Source: DASZQY01 sp036511595 (GTDB lineage: Bacteria; Pseudomonadota; Alphaproteobacteria; Rhizobiales; Kaistiaceae). Taken from it: DNA of 31,694 nt. The position numbers and the translations under genes were made by a program. Under the pieces are notes generated by a model that was given only the letters and a program-made list of their open reading frames with translations, made no database searches and was not told the DNA's origin. Position 1 is the stretch's first letter; the number at the start of each line of letters is the position of its first letter. Below are positions 7,446 through 26,171 of this stretch, one piece after another. The DNA lies in contig DATCBY010000057.1 in assembly GCA_036511595.1 (NCBI GenBank), positions 1-31,694 on the forward strand. Direction: 5' to 3'.

Positions 7446-8279
7446 TTAGCCTTTGCGCGCATGACGACTGCGCGAGATGAATTTGTTGGTCCGCTTGTTC
7501 TTGCGGGTCTTGGCGCCCTTGGTCGGCTTGCCCCACGGCGTCACCGGATGACGGCCACCCGAGGTGCGGCCTTCGCCGCCGCCGAGCGGATGGTCGACCG
7601 GGTTCATCGCGACGCCGCGCACCGACGGCATGCGACCTTTCCAGCGATTGCGGCCAGCCTTGCCGATATTGACGTTGCCGTGGTCCGGATTGGAGACCGC
7701 GCCGACCGTGGCGAAGCAGTTCTGGTTGACCAGGCGCTGCTCGCCCGAGTTCAATCGCAGGATCGCATAGCCCTGTTCGCGCCCGACGTACTGGGCGTAG
7801 GTGCCGGCCGAACGGGCCATCTGGCCGCCGGCGCCGAGCTTCATCTCGATGTTATGGACAATCGTGCCGACCGGCATCGCCGACAGCGGCATCGCATTGC
7901 CCGGCTTCACGTCAGCGGCCTTCGAAGCCACGATCGTGTCACCGGCGGCGAGCCGCTGCGGCGCCAGAATGTAGTTCAACTCGCCGTCGGCGTAGCGCAC
8001 AAGCGCGATGAAAGCGGTACGGTTAGGATCGTACTCCAGCCGCTCGATCGTACCGATTACGTCCAGCTTGCGGCGCTTGAAATCGATAATGCGGTAGGCA
8101 CGCTTGTGCCCGCCGCCGCGCCAGCGAACTGTGACACGGCCGTGATTATTGCGGCCGCCGGTGGAATGCTTGCCCTCGATCAGGCCCTTGACCGGCTTGC
8201 CCTTGTAAAGGTGCGAGCGGTCGACCAGCACCAGCTCGCGCTGGCTGGGGGTCGTTGGCTTGTAGGTTTTCAGTGCCAT
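7446..8279 (-). CDS. rplB: 50S ribosomal protein L2
   Basis: Large-subunit protein of 277 residues, needed for subunit association and placed close to the peptidyl-transferase centre. It starts MALKTYKPTTPSQRELVLVD. The OB-fold RNA-binding part contains GRVTVRWRGGGHKRAYRIID and the SH3-like part has the conserved GQMARSAGTYAQYVGRE. The nearly invariant C-terminal block VRGVAMNPVDHPLGGGEGRT carries the histidine implicated by mutational work in peptidyl-transferase activity. Spacing is 10 nt after rplW and 13 nt before rpsS. Confidence 0.98.
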   Translation of the reverse strand: MALKTYKPTTPSQRELVLVDRSHLYKGKPVKGLIEGKHSTGGRNNHGRVTVRWRGGGHKRAYRIIDFKRRKLDVIGTIERLEYDPNRTAFIALVRYADGELNYILAPQRLAAGDTIVASKAADVKPGNAMPLSAMPVGTIVHNIEMKLGAGGQMARSAGTYAQYVGREQGYAILRLNSGEQRLVNQNCFATVGAVSNPDHGNVNIGKAGRNRWKGRMPSVRGVAMNPVDHPLGGGEGRTSGGRHPVTPWGKPTKGAKTRKNKRTNKFISRSRHARKG

Positions 8280-8289
8280 CGTTCCACTC

Positions 8290-8583
8290 CTACAGCCCGG
8301 TCGTCACGTCGATCATCTGGCCCTCGACCAGCGTTACGATAGCCCGCTTGGTGTCGGACGTGCGCCCGGCGATGCCGCGGAAGCGTTTGTTCTTGCCCTT
8401 GCGCACCAGCGTGTTGACGCTCTTCACCTTGACCTTGAACAGAGCCTCCACGGCCGCCTTGATTTGCGGCTTGGTCGCGCCCGGCGCGACATGGAAAATG
8501 ACCTTGTTGTGCTCCGAAGCGGCGGTCGACTTTTCGGTGATGACCGGCCGACGAATGACGTCGTAGTGGCTGAGCGTAATCAT
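8290..8583 (-). CDS. rplW: 50S ribosomal protein L23
   Basis: Exit-tunnel protein of 97 residues, docking site for trigger factor and SRP. It shows SHYDVIRRPVITEKSTAASE, FHVAPGATKPQIKAAVEALF and VKSVNTLVRKGKNKRFRGIA, all family-typical. The conserved surface glutamate of the TEKS segment, which in E. coli lies next to the chaperone contact, is present. The gene overlaps the rplD stop by 4 nt (ATGA). Confidence 0.98.
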   Translation of the reverse strand: MITLSHYDVIRRPVITEKSTAASEHNKVIFHVAPGATKPQIKAAVEALFKVKVKSVNTLVRKGKNKRFRGIAGRTSDTKRAIVTLVEGQMIDVTTGL

Positions 8584-9200
8584 TTGAACCGTTCCGTCAG
8601 CGCGTCGACCGCGGCCCTGGTGAGCACCAGCGTGTCGCGGCGCAGGATGTCGTAGACGTTGATACCCTGCACGGGCAGCACGTCGACCATCGGGATATTG
8701 CGGGCCGCCAAGGCAAAGTTCGGCTCAACCGACGCCCCATCGATGATGAGCGCGCTCGACCAGCCGAGCTTCCTGAACTGGCCTGCGAGCGCCTTCGTCT
8801 TGCCGTCCTTGACCTTGGTGTCGGCAATAATGATCAGCTTCTCGCCCTTCGCCTTGTCGGAAAGGGCATGCTTCAGCGCCAGCGCGCGCACCTTCTTCGG
8901 CAGGTCGTGGGCATGGCTCCGGACGACCGGACCGAATGAGCGGCCGCCGCCGCGAAACTGCGGCGCGCTCTTTGCCCCGTGCCGCGCCCGACCGGTGCCC
9001 TTCTGGGCGTACATCTTCTTGGTGGTCGCGGCGATTTCGCCGCGCATCTTGGTCTTGTGGTTGCCGAGCTGGCGCTTGGAAAGCTGGTAGCGAACCATGC
9101 GCTGCAGGATGTCGGCGCGCGGCTCCAGACCGAAAATCTCGTCCGGCAGAACCACCGTGCCGCCAGCCTTGCCGTCGAGCGTCGTGATCTTGTGGTCCAT
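8580..9200 (-). CDS. rplD: 50S ribosomal protein L4
   Basis: Large-subunit protein of 206 residues that lines the exit tunnel. In gammaproteobacteria, L4 also represses its own S10 operon; no such leader was identified here. It begins MDHKITTLDGKAGGTVVLPD and contains the long internal loop with MYAQKGTGRARHGAKSAPQF and RGGGRSFGPVVRSHAHDLPK. A GTG one codon further upstream (9203) is possible, but the ATG at 9200 overlaps the rplC stop as TGATG, a common coupling arrangement, so I prefer it. Confidence 0.97.
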   Translation of the reverse strand: MDHKITTLDGKAGGTVVLPDEIFGLEPRADILQRMVRYQLSKRQLGNHKTKMRGEIAATTKKMYAQKGTGRARHGAKSAPQFRGGGRSFGPVVRSHAHDLPKKVRALALKHALSDKAKGEKLIIIADTKVKDGKTKALAGQFRKLGWSSALIIDGASVEPNFALAARNIPMVDVLPVQGINVYDILRRDTLVLTRAAVDALTERFK

Positions 9201-9937
9201 CACTCGGCCCCCGTCGTTTCAGTCGCCGGTGCCGCTGCAGCAGCCGGCGTGGGCGCGGCTTCCGCCTTGCGGATGGCGCCGGGCTTCGGTGCTTCCTTCG
9301 GCAGGGCGCGCTTGACCGCATCCCGAACCAGGATCCAGCCGCCCTTGGCTCCAGGCACCGCGCCTTCGACCATGATCAGGCCGCGGCCGGCATCTGTTTT
9401 GACGATCTTCAGGTTCTGCGTGGTGACCCGATCGTCGCCCATGTGTCCGGCCATCTTCTTGCCCTTGAACACCTTGCCGGGGTCCTGGCGCTGACCGGTC
9501 GAGCCTGCCACGCGATGCGACACCGAGTTGCCGTGCGTGGCGCGACCGCCGCCGAAGTTCCAGCGCTTCATGACGCCCTGGAAGCCCTTGCCGATCGAGG
9601 TGCCGGTGACATCGACGAACTGGCCGACGACGAAATGATCCGCGGTGATTTCGGCGCCGACATCGATGAGATTGTCCGGCGACACGCGGAACTCGGCGAC
9701 CTTCCGCTTGGGCTCCACCGAAGCCTTGGCGAAATGCCCGCGCAAGGCGCGCGGCGTGTTGCGGACCTTGCGCACGCCGACGCCGAGCTGGACGGCGGCA
9801 TAGCCGTTCTTGTCGACGGTGCGCTGCGCCACGACCTGGCAATTGTCGACCTTGAGCACGGTGACTCCCACCTGCTCGCCCGCCTCCGTAAAGACGCGGG
9901 TCATGCCGACCTTCTGTGCGATCAACCCTGAACGCAT
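9200..9937 (-). CDS. rplC: 50S ribosomal protein L3
   Basis: Early-assembly large-subunit protein of 245 residues near the peptidyl-transferase centre. I chose the ATG giving MRSGLIAQKVGMTRVFTEAG, the standard L3 start, with GGGAACGAG upstream; an in-frame extension reaches into rpsJ and is not L3-like. The extended loop contains FGGGRATHGNSVSHRVAGST and GQRQDPGKVFKGKKMAGHMG, and the glutamine methylated in E. coli L3 appears present. The last 30 or so residues are an alanine/proline/threonine-rich tail, common in alphaproteobacteria and absent from E. coli L3. Confidence 0.97.
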   Translation of the reverse strand: MRSGLIAQKVGMTRVFTEAGEQVGVTVLKVDNCQVVAQRTVDKNGYAAVQLGVGVRKVRNTPRALRGHFAKASVEPKRKVAEFRVSPDNLIDVGAEITADHFVVGQFVDVTGTSIGKGFQGVMKRWNFGGGRATHGNSVSHRVAGSTGQRQDPGKVFKGKKMAGHMGDDRVTTQNLKIVKTDAGRGLIMVEGAVPGAKGGWILVRDAVKRALPKEAPKPGAIRKAEAAPTPAAAAAPATETTGAE

Positions 9938-9962
9938 GGCGTTTCTCGTTCCCTGCCCGGCT

Positions 9963-10271
9963 CTAGAGCTTGATCTCGACATCCACGCCGGCGGCGAGGT
10001 CGAGCTTCATCAGCGCGTCCACCGTCTGCGGGGTCGGATCGACGATATCGAGGAGCCGCTTGTGCGTGCGCATCTCGAACTGTTCACGGCTCTTCTTGTC
10101 GACGTGCGGCGAGCGGTTGACGGTATATTTCTCGATCCGGGTCGGCAGCGGCACTGGCCCACGCACACGCGCGCCGGTCCGCTTGGCGGTATTGACGATC
10201 TCGCGGGTCGACGCATCGAGGATACGATGGTCGAACGCCTTGAGCCGGATACGGATATTCTGGCCGTTCAT
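9963..10271 (-). CDS. rpsJ: 30S ribosomal protein S10 (NusE)
   Basis: Small-subunit head protein of 102 residues that also acts as NusE, the NusB partner in antitermination, and as a bridge to NusG. It starts MNGQNIRIRLKAFDHRILDA and contains KRTGARVRGPVPLPTRIEKY, the SPHVDKKSREQFEMRTHKRL loop, and DIVDPTPQTVDALMKLDLAA. It follows tuf by 95 nt and leads the S10 block, but without an obvious promoter in that gap, so it is probably read from the str operon. Confidence 0.98.
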   Translation of the reverse strand: MNGQNIRIRLKAFDHRILDASTREIVNTAKRTGARVRGPVPLPTRIEKYTVNRSPHVDKKSREQFEMRTHKRLLDIVDPTPQTVDALMKLDLAAGVDVEIKL

Positions 10272-10288
10272 TTTTTCTCTCGTCGGTC

Positions 10289-10366
10289 ATGGCCGGGCTT
10301 AATCCCGGCCATTCACGTCACTCGTTCCAGTAACTCCCCGCCTGCGCGGGGATGACCCTTACGGGG

Positions 10367-10369
<3 letters not shown>
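10289..10369. repeat. Three consecutive palindromes in the tuf-rpsJ gap (REP-like)
   Basis: Three perfect inverted repeats occur side by side. The first is ATGGCCGGG with CCCGGCCAT at 10289-10312 (9-bp stem, 6-base loop). The second is TCCCCGC with GCGGGGA at 10335-10352. The third is TGACCC with GGGTCA at 10353-10369 and includes the tuf stop codon. The first resembles the GGCCGGG...CCCGGCC intergenic palindromes I know as common in Rhizobiales genomes. The function may be mRNA 3'-end protection for tuf. The family assignment is inference, since no genome search was possible. Confidence 0.6.
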
Positions 10370-11557
<1,188 letters not shown>

Positions 11558-11590
11558 CGGGGCTCTCCGTCTTTCTGTGATTCCGTTGGA

Positions 11591-13663
<2,073 letters not shown>

Positions 13664-13681
13664 CGCGGAGGCTTTCGATTC

Positions 13682-14152
13682 TTACCAGCGGTAGTGCGAG
13701 AAGGCGCGGTTGGCTTCCGCCATCCGGTGCGTGTCTTCGCGCTTCTTGACCGCGTTGCCGCGGTTGTTGGCGGCGTCAAGCAGCTCCCCCGAGAGCTTGT
13801 CGATCATCGTCTTTTCGTTGCGGCCACGGGCGGCGACGAGCAGCCAGCGGATGGCGAGCGCCTGGCGGCGCTCCACGCGGACCTCGACCGGCACCTGGTA
13901 GGTGGCGCCGCCGACGCGCCGTGAACGCACCTCGATCGAGGGCATCACGTTGTCGAGCGCCGAGCGGAAGATGCCCAGCGGGTCCTGCTTGGTCTTTGTT
14001 TGGATGATGTCGAAAGCGCCGTACACGATCTGCTCGGCGACCGACTTCTTCCCGTGACTCATGACCGAGTTCATGAACTTGGTCACGACCTCGTTCTTGA
14101 ACTTCGGGTCGGGAGTGATCTCCCGTTTTTCGGCGCGGTGGCGGCGTGACAT
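13682..14152 (-). CDS. rpsG: 30S ribosomal protein S7
   Basis: Primary head-assembly protein of 156 residues contacting E-site tRNA. It shows MSRRHRAEKREITPDPKFKN, FMNSVMSHGKKSVAEQIVYG, then RSRRVGGATYQVPVEVRVER and the end ANRAFSHYRW, which is strongly conserved in short-form S7. In E. coli S7 represses translation of the str operon by binding the rpsL-rpsG gap. Here that gap is 42 nt and holds a terminator-like hairpin rather than an evident S7 mimic. Confidence 0.98.
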   Translation of the reverse strand: MSRRHRAEKREITPDPKFKNEVVTKFMNSVMSHGKKSVAEQIVYGAFDIIQTKTKQDPLGIFRSALDNVMPSIEVRSRRVGGATYQVPVEVRVERRQALAIRWLLVAARGRNEKTMIDKLSGELLDAANNRGNAVKKREDTHRMAEANRAFSHYRW

Positions 14153-14174
14153 CTCGTCTTTCCTGGTCTCAGAG

Positions 14175-14206
14175 AAACAAAAAACGGCCCGAACCTATTT
14201 GGGCCG
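14175..14206 (-). terminator. Terminator-like hairpin between rpsL and rpsG
   Basis: On the transcribed strand the end of rpsL folds as CGGCCC, a 10-base loop containing the TAG stop, and GGGCCG, then six T residues at once (a run of six A at 14179-14184 on the given strand) and a further TTT. Stem plus T-run fits an intrinsic terminator. As rpsG, fusA and tuf lie downstream with no obvious promoter, it is probably partial, acting as an attenuator or processing site. Confidence 0.6.
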
Positions 14207-14566
14207 CTTCGCTCCGTACTTCGATCTGCGCTGCTTGCGGTCTTTTACGCCCTGGGTGTCGAGCACGCCGCGAATAATGTGATAGCGCACGCCCGGAAGG
14301 TCTTTTACGCGGCCGCCACGGATCATGACTACCGAGTGTTCCTGGAGGTTATGACCCTCGCCGGGGATGTAGCCGATGACTTCAAACGCGTTGGTCAGGC
14401 GAATCTTGGCGACCTTGCGCAACGCCGAGTTCGGCTTCTTCGGCGTCGTCGTATAGACGCGCGTGCACACGCCGCGCTTCTGCGGGCTCTGCTGCATCGC
14501 CGGAACCTTGCTGCGGTTGACCGGAGCGAGGCGCGGCTTGCGGATGAGCTGGTTGATCGTCGGCAT
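14195..14566 (-). CDS. rpsL: 30S ribosomal protein S12
   Basis: Decoding-centre protein of 123 residues. It begins MPTINQLIRKPRLAPVNRSK and carries QKRGVCTRVYTTTPKKPNSA and GEGHNLQEHSVVMIRGGRVK. The lysines associated with streptomycin resistance when mutated are intact: the pair at residues 43-44 and K88. Asp89, the site of methylthiolation in E. coli, follows. So the allele looks streptomycin-sensitive at these positions. It is the first gene after the str promoter, with an approximately 240-nt leader. Confidence 0.98.
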   Translation of the reverse strand: MPTINQLIRKPRLAPVNRSKVPAMQQSPQKRGVCTRVYTTTPKKPNSALRKVAKIRLTNAFEVIGYIPGEGHNLQEHSVVMIRGGRVKDLPGVRYHIIRGVLDTQGVKDRKQRRSKYGAKRPK

Positions 14567-15078
14567 GCTGCCCTTTCGGCTCTCTTCTTCCCTTACAACT
14601 CTTCCACATCAACGGTCGCGCTTACGCGAAACCGCGAGCGCCCGACCGGCTTGCTACCGGCGGCACTCATCAAACAGAGGACCACGGCCAAGAGCCGCGA
14701 TCATGTTTCCGCGAACTTCTTCCTAAGAACGGCCAGTGTTTAGGTCTTCTTGATCCGCAAGCGAGTCGCCGACGGAATGAAAGTCCTACTTACCTGTCCG
14801 AAAGCGCGCGGAACCTAGTGATTCCCCTTCCCCGCGTCAACCCCTGACGGATCCCTAATTGGCCGTCCGAGCGAATGTCGCGATCTAGTCCAAAATCCCG
14901 CGCCATAAAAGGCCTCGTACCAGCGGACTATGCCTCGATACCTACCGGATCATGCTATGTCGCCGGGATGATGCGGTGAACATCGGCGCCCGGCACCAGC
15001 CTGCCTGTCAACCGCATCGTGTTCACTTTGCGGGCGACCGGCCCTAGCTCAGCCGGATACCGCCAACAGGCAGGTAAA
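14567..15078. other. Divergent intergenic region between rpsL and the MFS gene
   Basis: This 512-nt stretch separates minus-strand rpsL from the plus-strand transporter gene. It holds the probable rpsL promoter (14812-14840), a hairpin in the rpsL leader (GGTCGCGCT with AGCGCCCGACC, 14614-14647), and overlapping inverted repeats just before the transporter start (14970-15026). I found no convincing coding region and no clear plus-strand promoter. Confidence 0.6.
14812..14840 (-). promoter_or_regulatory. Probable sigma70-type promoter of the str operon (rpsL)
   Basis: On the minus strand TTGACG (14835-14840) and TAGGTT (14812-14817) are separated by exactly 17 bases. The -35 matches the bacterial consensus at five of six positions. 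Position fits a start for rpsL-rpsG-fusA-tuf, leaving a leader of about 240 nt. Confidence 0.6.
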
Positions 15079-16269
15079 ATGCATCCCCAATCCCCCGCCA
15101 CCTGGAGCGCTGGACGTCTCTTCCGCGCTCGCGCGGCAGTCTCGATCTGCTTCTTCGTGCTCGGCGCCGGCACGGGCTTGTGGGCGGTACACATCCCGCT
15201 TGTGCAAGCCCGCCTGGCCATAGACCCCGCGGTCCTTGGACTGGCGCTGCTGACGCTGGCAATCGGCGCGGTCGCCACCATGCCGCTCACTGGGGTTGCC
15301 CTTGCCCGCTTCGGCTCCCGTCTGCCGACCCGCGTACTTGCCGTCGCCTTTCCGGCGATCCTTCCGTTCGGAATGCTCGCCCAGTCGACCACATTGCTGT
15401 TTGTAAGCCTGCTCTTCTTCGGCGCCGCGATGGGCGGTCTCGACGTTGCCATGAATACTCAGGCCACCGAGGTCGAAGCCGCCCGCGGTCGTCCGACGAT
15501 GTCCTCTTTCCACGGGTTCTTCTCGGTGGGCGCGCTTTCCGGTGCCGGCATCGGCAGCGCGGTCGTCGCCGTCGGCTGGGGCGACGGCTCCGGCGCGGCC
15601 ATCGTAGCGCTGGTATTCGCCTCGCTCTCGATAGTCGCTGCGGTGAACCTCCTTCCCACAACGGCGCCAGCCCCGGGCGCTGCTACGGACGGCCCACGCT
15701 TCAGCCTGCCTAACCGGGCCGTCCTCGGCCTCGGCATCGTGACATTCCTGGGCTTCGCCAGCGAAGGCGCCGTTACCGACTGGAGCGCGCTGTTTCTGAC
15801 GACCGTGAAGGAGGCCACGCCGGCCGGCGCCGGCCTGGGCTTCGCCGTCTTCTCCGTCGCGATGACCGTCTGCCGAATTATCGGCGACGTCGTCGTAGCT
15901 CACCTGGGCGGCGTTCTGACCGTACTGGCTGGCGGCGGGCTCGTTGCAATCGGCACGGCGCTGGCGATCCTCGCCCCCTCCCCGATGTTGGCAGCGCTCG
16001 CTTTCGCGATTGTGGGCATTGGCGGGGCTAACATCGTGCCCATTGCGTTCAGCGCCGCCGCCCGCACGCCGGGCGTGTCTCCGGCGGCAGGTATCGCCGC
16101 GGTCACAACGCTCGGCTATTCCGGCTTCCTGATCTTTCCGCCGCTCATCGGATTCGCGGCCAAATCATTCGGTCTTTCCGCAACGCTTGTTCTCATCGCG
16201 TTGATGGGTCTGGTCATCGCGGCGATGGCCCCGCAGGTGCGCCGCGCGGCACCGGGCCCTCTCGCCTGA
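15079..16269 (+). CDS. MFS transporter, YbjJ-like family
   Basis: Inner-membrane major facilitator of 396 residues with about twelve hydrophobic segments; the substrate is unknown. The half-one pattern includes FFVLGAGTGLWAVHIPLVQA, the MFS loop-2/3-type LARFGSRLPTRVL, and GAAMGGLDVAMNTQATEVEA followed by GRPTMSSFHGFFSVGALSGA, a hallmark I associate with YbjJ-type members. I chose the ATG at 15079, after an AGG-containing site, over a GTG at 15019 that would add 20 polar residues. It is the only plus-strand gene among the ribosomal and polymerase genes and ends at a bidirectional terminator shared with rpoC. Its place here is unusual and its role is not implied by the neighbours. Confidence 0.85.
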   Translation: MHPQSPATWSAGRLFRARAAVSICFFVLGAGTGLWAVHIPLVQARLAIDPAVLGLALLTLAIGAVATMPLTGVALARFGSRLPTRVLAVAFPAILPFGMLAQSTTLLFVSLLFFGAAMGGLDVAMNTQATEVEAARGRPTMSSFHGFFSVGALSGAGIGSAVVAVGWGDGSGAAIVALVFASLSIVAAVNLLPTTAPAPGAATDGPRFSLPNRAVLGLGIVTFLGFASEGAVTDWSALFLTTVKEATPAGAGLGFAVFSVAMTVCRIIGDVVVAHLGGVLTVLAGGGLVAIGTALAILAPSPMLAALAFAIVGIGGANIVPIAFSAAARTPGVSPAAGIAAVTTLGYSGFLIFPPLIGFAAKSFGLSATLVLIALMGLVIAAMAPQVRRAAPGPLA

Positions 16270-16273
16270 GAAA

Positions 16274-16300
16274 AAAGGGCCGCCCGAGGGGCGGCCCTTT
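16274..16300. terminator. Bidirectional terminator between the MFS gene and rpoC
   Basis: A perfect 12-bp stem (AAAGGGCCGCCC with GGGCGGCCCTTT) and a 3-base loop lie between the convergent stop codons of the transporter and rpoC. A run of A precedes it and TTTCATTTT follows, so both strands end with a T-rich tract. This is the clearest intrinsic terminator in the window. Confidence 0.9.
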
Positions 16301-16323
16301 CATTTTAAACCCAATGCCGAAGT

Positions 16324-20535
<4,212 letters not shown>

Positions 20536-20550
20536 TATCTGTCTCCTGTG

Positions 20551-20583
20551 CGGTCCGCCGGGCGGGGGATTCCCGGGGGACCG
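20551..20583 (-). other. Hairpin in the rpoB-rpoC gap
   Basis: Two stacked helices, CGGTCC with GGACCG and inside them CCGGG with CCCGG, are separated by a single G opposite G mismatch and close a 9-base loop. The structure lies in the 98-nt gap just upstream of the rpoC ribosome-binding site and lacks a T-tract. A processing or translation-control role is inference. Confidence 0.55.
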
Positions 20584-20633
20584 AATGAAACGTCCATCGT
20601 AAAGCGGCGAACGGTCGCTCTTGTCGGGGCGAC

Positions 20634-24764
<4,131 letters not shown>

Positions 24765-24791
24765 GATGACTCCTCGTCAATTTTCAAAACT

Positions 24792-24833
24792 GCTGTCCAC
24801 AGGGCCGGCGACGTTTTCGGCACTCTGGACAAC
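24792..24833 (-). other. Hairpin in the rpoB leader
   Basis: On the transcribed strand GTTGTCCA pairs with TGGACAGC (one G-U pair), leaving an 18-nt-plus apical region. It lies about 30-70 nt upstream of the rpoB start. In E. coli the rplL-rpoB gap has an RNase III processing hairpin; this may be the counterpart, which is inference. Confidence 0.45.
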
Positions 24834-24868
24834 CGTTTTTCTGTTGCGCACTCTTTACTCGTTTCGAG

Positions 24869-24893
24869 GCGGCGCCGGTTTGGCCGGCGCCGC
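24869..24893 (-). terminator. Attenuator-like GC hairpin after rplL
   Basis: A perfect 10-bp stem (GCGGCGCCGG with CCGGCGCCGC) and a 5-base loop lie 20 nt after the rplL stop. No long T-tract follows, so it is not a classical intrinsic terminator. Its position matches the attenuator that lowers rpoBC expression relative to rplJL in E. coli; equivalence is inference. A 14-base palindrome (TAGCCCGCGGGCTA, 24903-24916) also overlaps the rplL stop. Confidence 0.5.
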
Positions 24894-24913
24894 GCCCGTC
24901 AATAGCCCGCGGG

Positions 24914-25288
24914 CTACTTGATCTCGACCTTGGCGCCGGCTCCTTCGAGCTGCGCCTTGAGCTTGGAGGCCTCGTCCTTCGAGACGCCTTCCTTGACCGC
25001 CTTGGGGGCGGCTTCGACCAGATCCTTGGCTTCCTTCAGCCCGAGCGCAGTAATCGCGCGGACTTCCTTGATGACATTGATCTTGTTCGCGCCGGCGTCC
25101 GTCAGGACGACGTCGAACTCGGTCTTCTCTTCCACGACGGCGGCTGCACCACCACCGCCGGCCGCCGCTGCTGCGACCGGAGCCGCGGCGGAGACGCCCC
25201 ACTTTTCTTCCAGGAGCTTGGAAAGCTCTGCCGCCTCGAGGACGGTCAGTGTCGAAAGCTCATCGACGATTTTGGACAGATCAGCCAT
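24914..25288 (-). CDS. rplL: 50S ribosomal protein L7/L12
   Basis: Stalk protein of 124 residues, present in several copies per ribosome, which recruits translational GTPases. The N-terminal dimerization domain (about residues 1-33, MADLSKIVDELSTLTVLEAA) is followed by an alanine/glycine-rich hinge (about 34-52). The C-terminal factor-binding domain contains EKTEFDVVLTDAGANKINVI, KEVRAITALGLKEAKDLVEA and AAPKAVKEGVSKDEA. It lies 47 nt after rplJ, whose product anchors it to the ribosome. Confidence 0.98.
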   Translation of the reverse strand: MADLSKIVDELSTLTVLEAAELSKLLEEKWGVSAAAPVAAAAAGGGGAAAVVEEKTEFDVVLTDAGANKINVIKEVRAITALGLKEAKDLVEAAPKAVKEGVSKDEASKLKAQLEGAGAKVEIK

Positions 25289-25335
25289 TTCGTATCCTTA
25301 CGGTTCGAACCTTGTTTACGACCCTTGAGACCGGC

Positions 25336-25854
25336 CTACGCCGCGTCGCTCTTCTTGGCATACGCCCCGACCACGCGGGCAATCTGCGCCGCGGGTGCTG
25401 CGACGACCTGCGCGATACGGGTAGCCGGCGTGACGAGCATGCCGACTATCTTCCCGCGCAATTCATCGAGCGACGGCAGCGAGGCCAGAGCCTTGACGCC
25501 GTCGGGGTTGAGGTTGGTACGGCCGATCGCCCCGCCGAGAATGACTAGCTTCTCGTTGGTCTTGGCGAAATCGACCGACACCTTGGCTGCCGCCACCGGA
25601 TCCTTGGAATAAGCGATCACGGTCGGACCCTTGAACAGGTCCGCGATCTGGACGGCATCCGTGCCTTGCAGAGCGAGTTTGACGAGGCGGTTCTTGGCGA
25701 CTTTCACACCGCCGCCCGCAGCCCGCATTCTGCCCCTGAGGGACGTCATGTCGGCGACGGTCAGACCGGTATATTGGGCGACGATCACTGTCCCGTGGTC
25801 TTTGAAGACCCGGTTCAGCGACGCGACCATTTCGCTTTTTTCCGCTCTCTCCAT
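25336..25854 (-). CDS. rplJ: 50S ribosomal protein L10
   Basis: Stalk base protein of 172 residues that binds 23S rRNA with its N-terminal domain and L7/L12 dimers with its C-terminal helix. I chose the ATG giving MERAEKSEMVASLNRVFKDH because GGAGAGAGG precedes it and the family starts there; upstream in-frame sequence is leader. Typical segments are VIVAQYTGLTVADMTSLRGR, KVAKNRLVKLAL and the alanine-rich C-terminal helix PATRIAQVVAAPAAQIARVV. The L10-L12 complex is a known autogenous repressor in E. coli, and the 317-nt leader here fits that. Confidence 0.97.
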   Translation of the reverse strand: MERAEKSEMVASLNRVFKDHGTVIVAQYTGLTVADMTSLRGRMRAAGGGVKVAKNRLVKLALQGTDAVQIADLFKGPTVIAYSKDPVAAAKVSVDFAKTNEKLVILGGAIGRTNLNPDGVKALASLPSLDELRGKIVGMLVTPATRIAQVVAAPAAQIARVVGAYAKKSDAA

Positions 25855-26171
25855 GCCTCTCTCCGTTGGGCGGCCTGTTGAGGGACCGCCGGTTGAATCT
25901 GCCGCCCGCCGGAATCGGCGGACGCCAGTCACCCATGCCTGTCCCCCAGCCGGCGTCGACGTGACGCCGTTGGGCCAAGAGGTTCGAACCGGAAAACTTT
26001 TCCGGCTACCCCCGTCTATTGCAGGCCAGTCGATTAAGCCGGAGATCCGGCGCCTGCAGTCTCGGACAGGATCGGGCAGCGAAGGTCTCCCTCCTCTGCC
26101 CACTCCGCTGGAATTACTCCCGGCAGAGGCCTTGCCATCGGGTTGCCCCGACGGAAGCTGAATGCGGACGC
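25855..26171 (-). promoter_or_regulatory. Putative L10 leader (rplJ 5' untranslated region)
   Basis: This 317-nt non-coding stretch between rplA and rplJ is rich in inverted repeats. CCTCTGCC (26122-26129 when read on the transcribed strand) can pair with GGCAGAGG at 26093-26100. Part of that same segment can instead pair with CTGCCC read from 26074-26079, so the two hairpins exclude each other. A near-perfect 17-base palindrome (CCGGAAAACTTTTCCGG) lies at 25989-26005. The position corresponds to the L10 autoregulatory leader. Assignment rests on position and structure only, without a covariance-model search. No clear promoter was seen. Confidence 0.5.
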
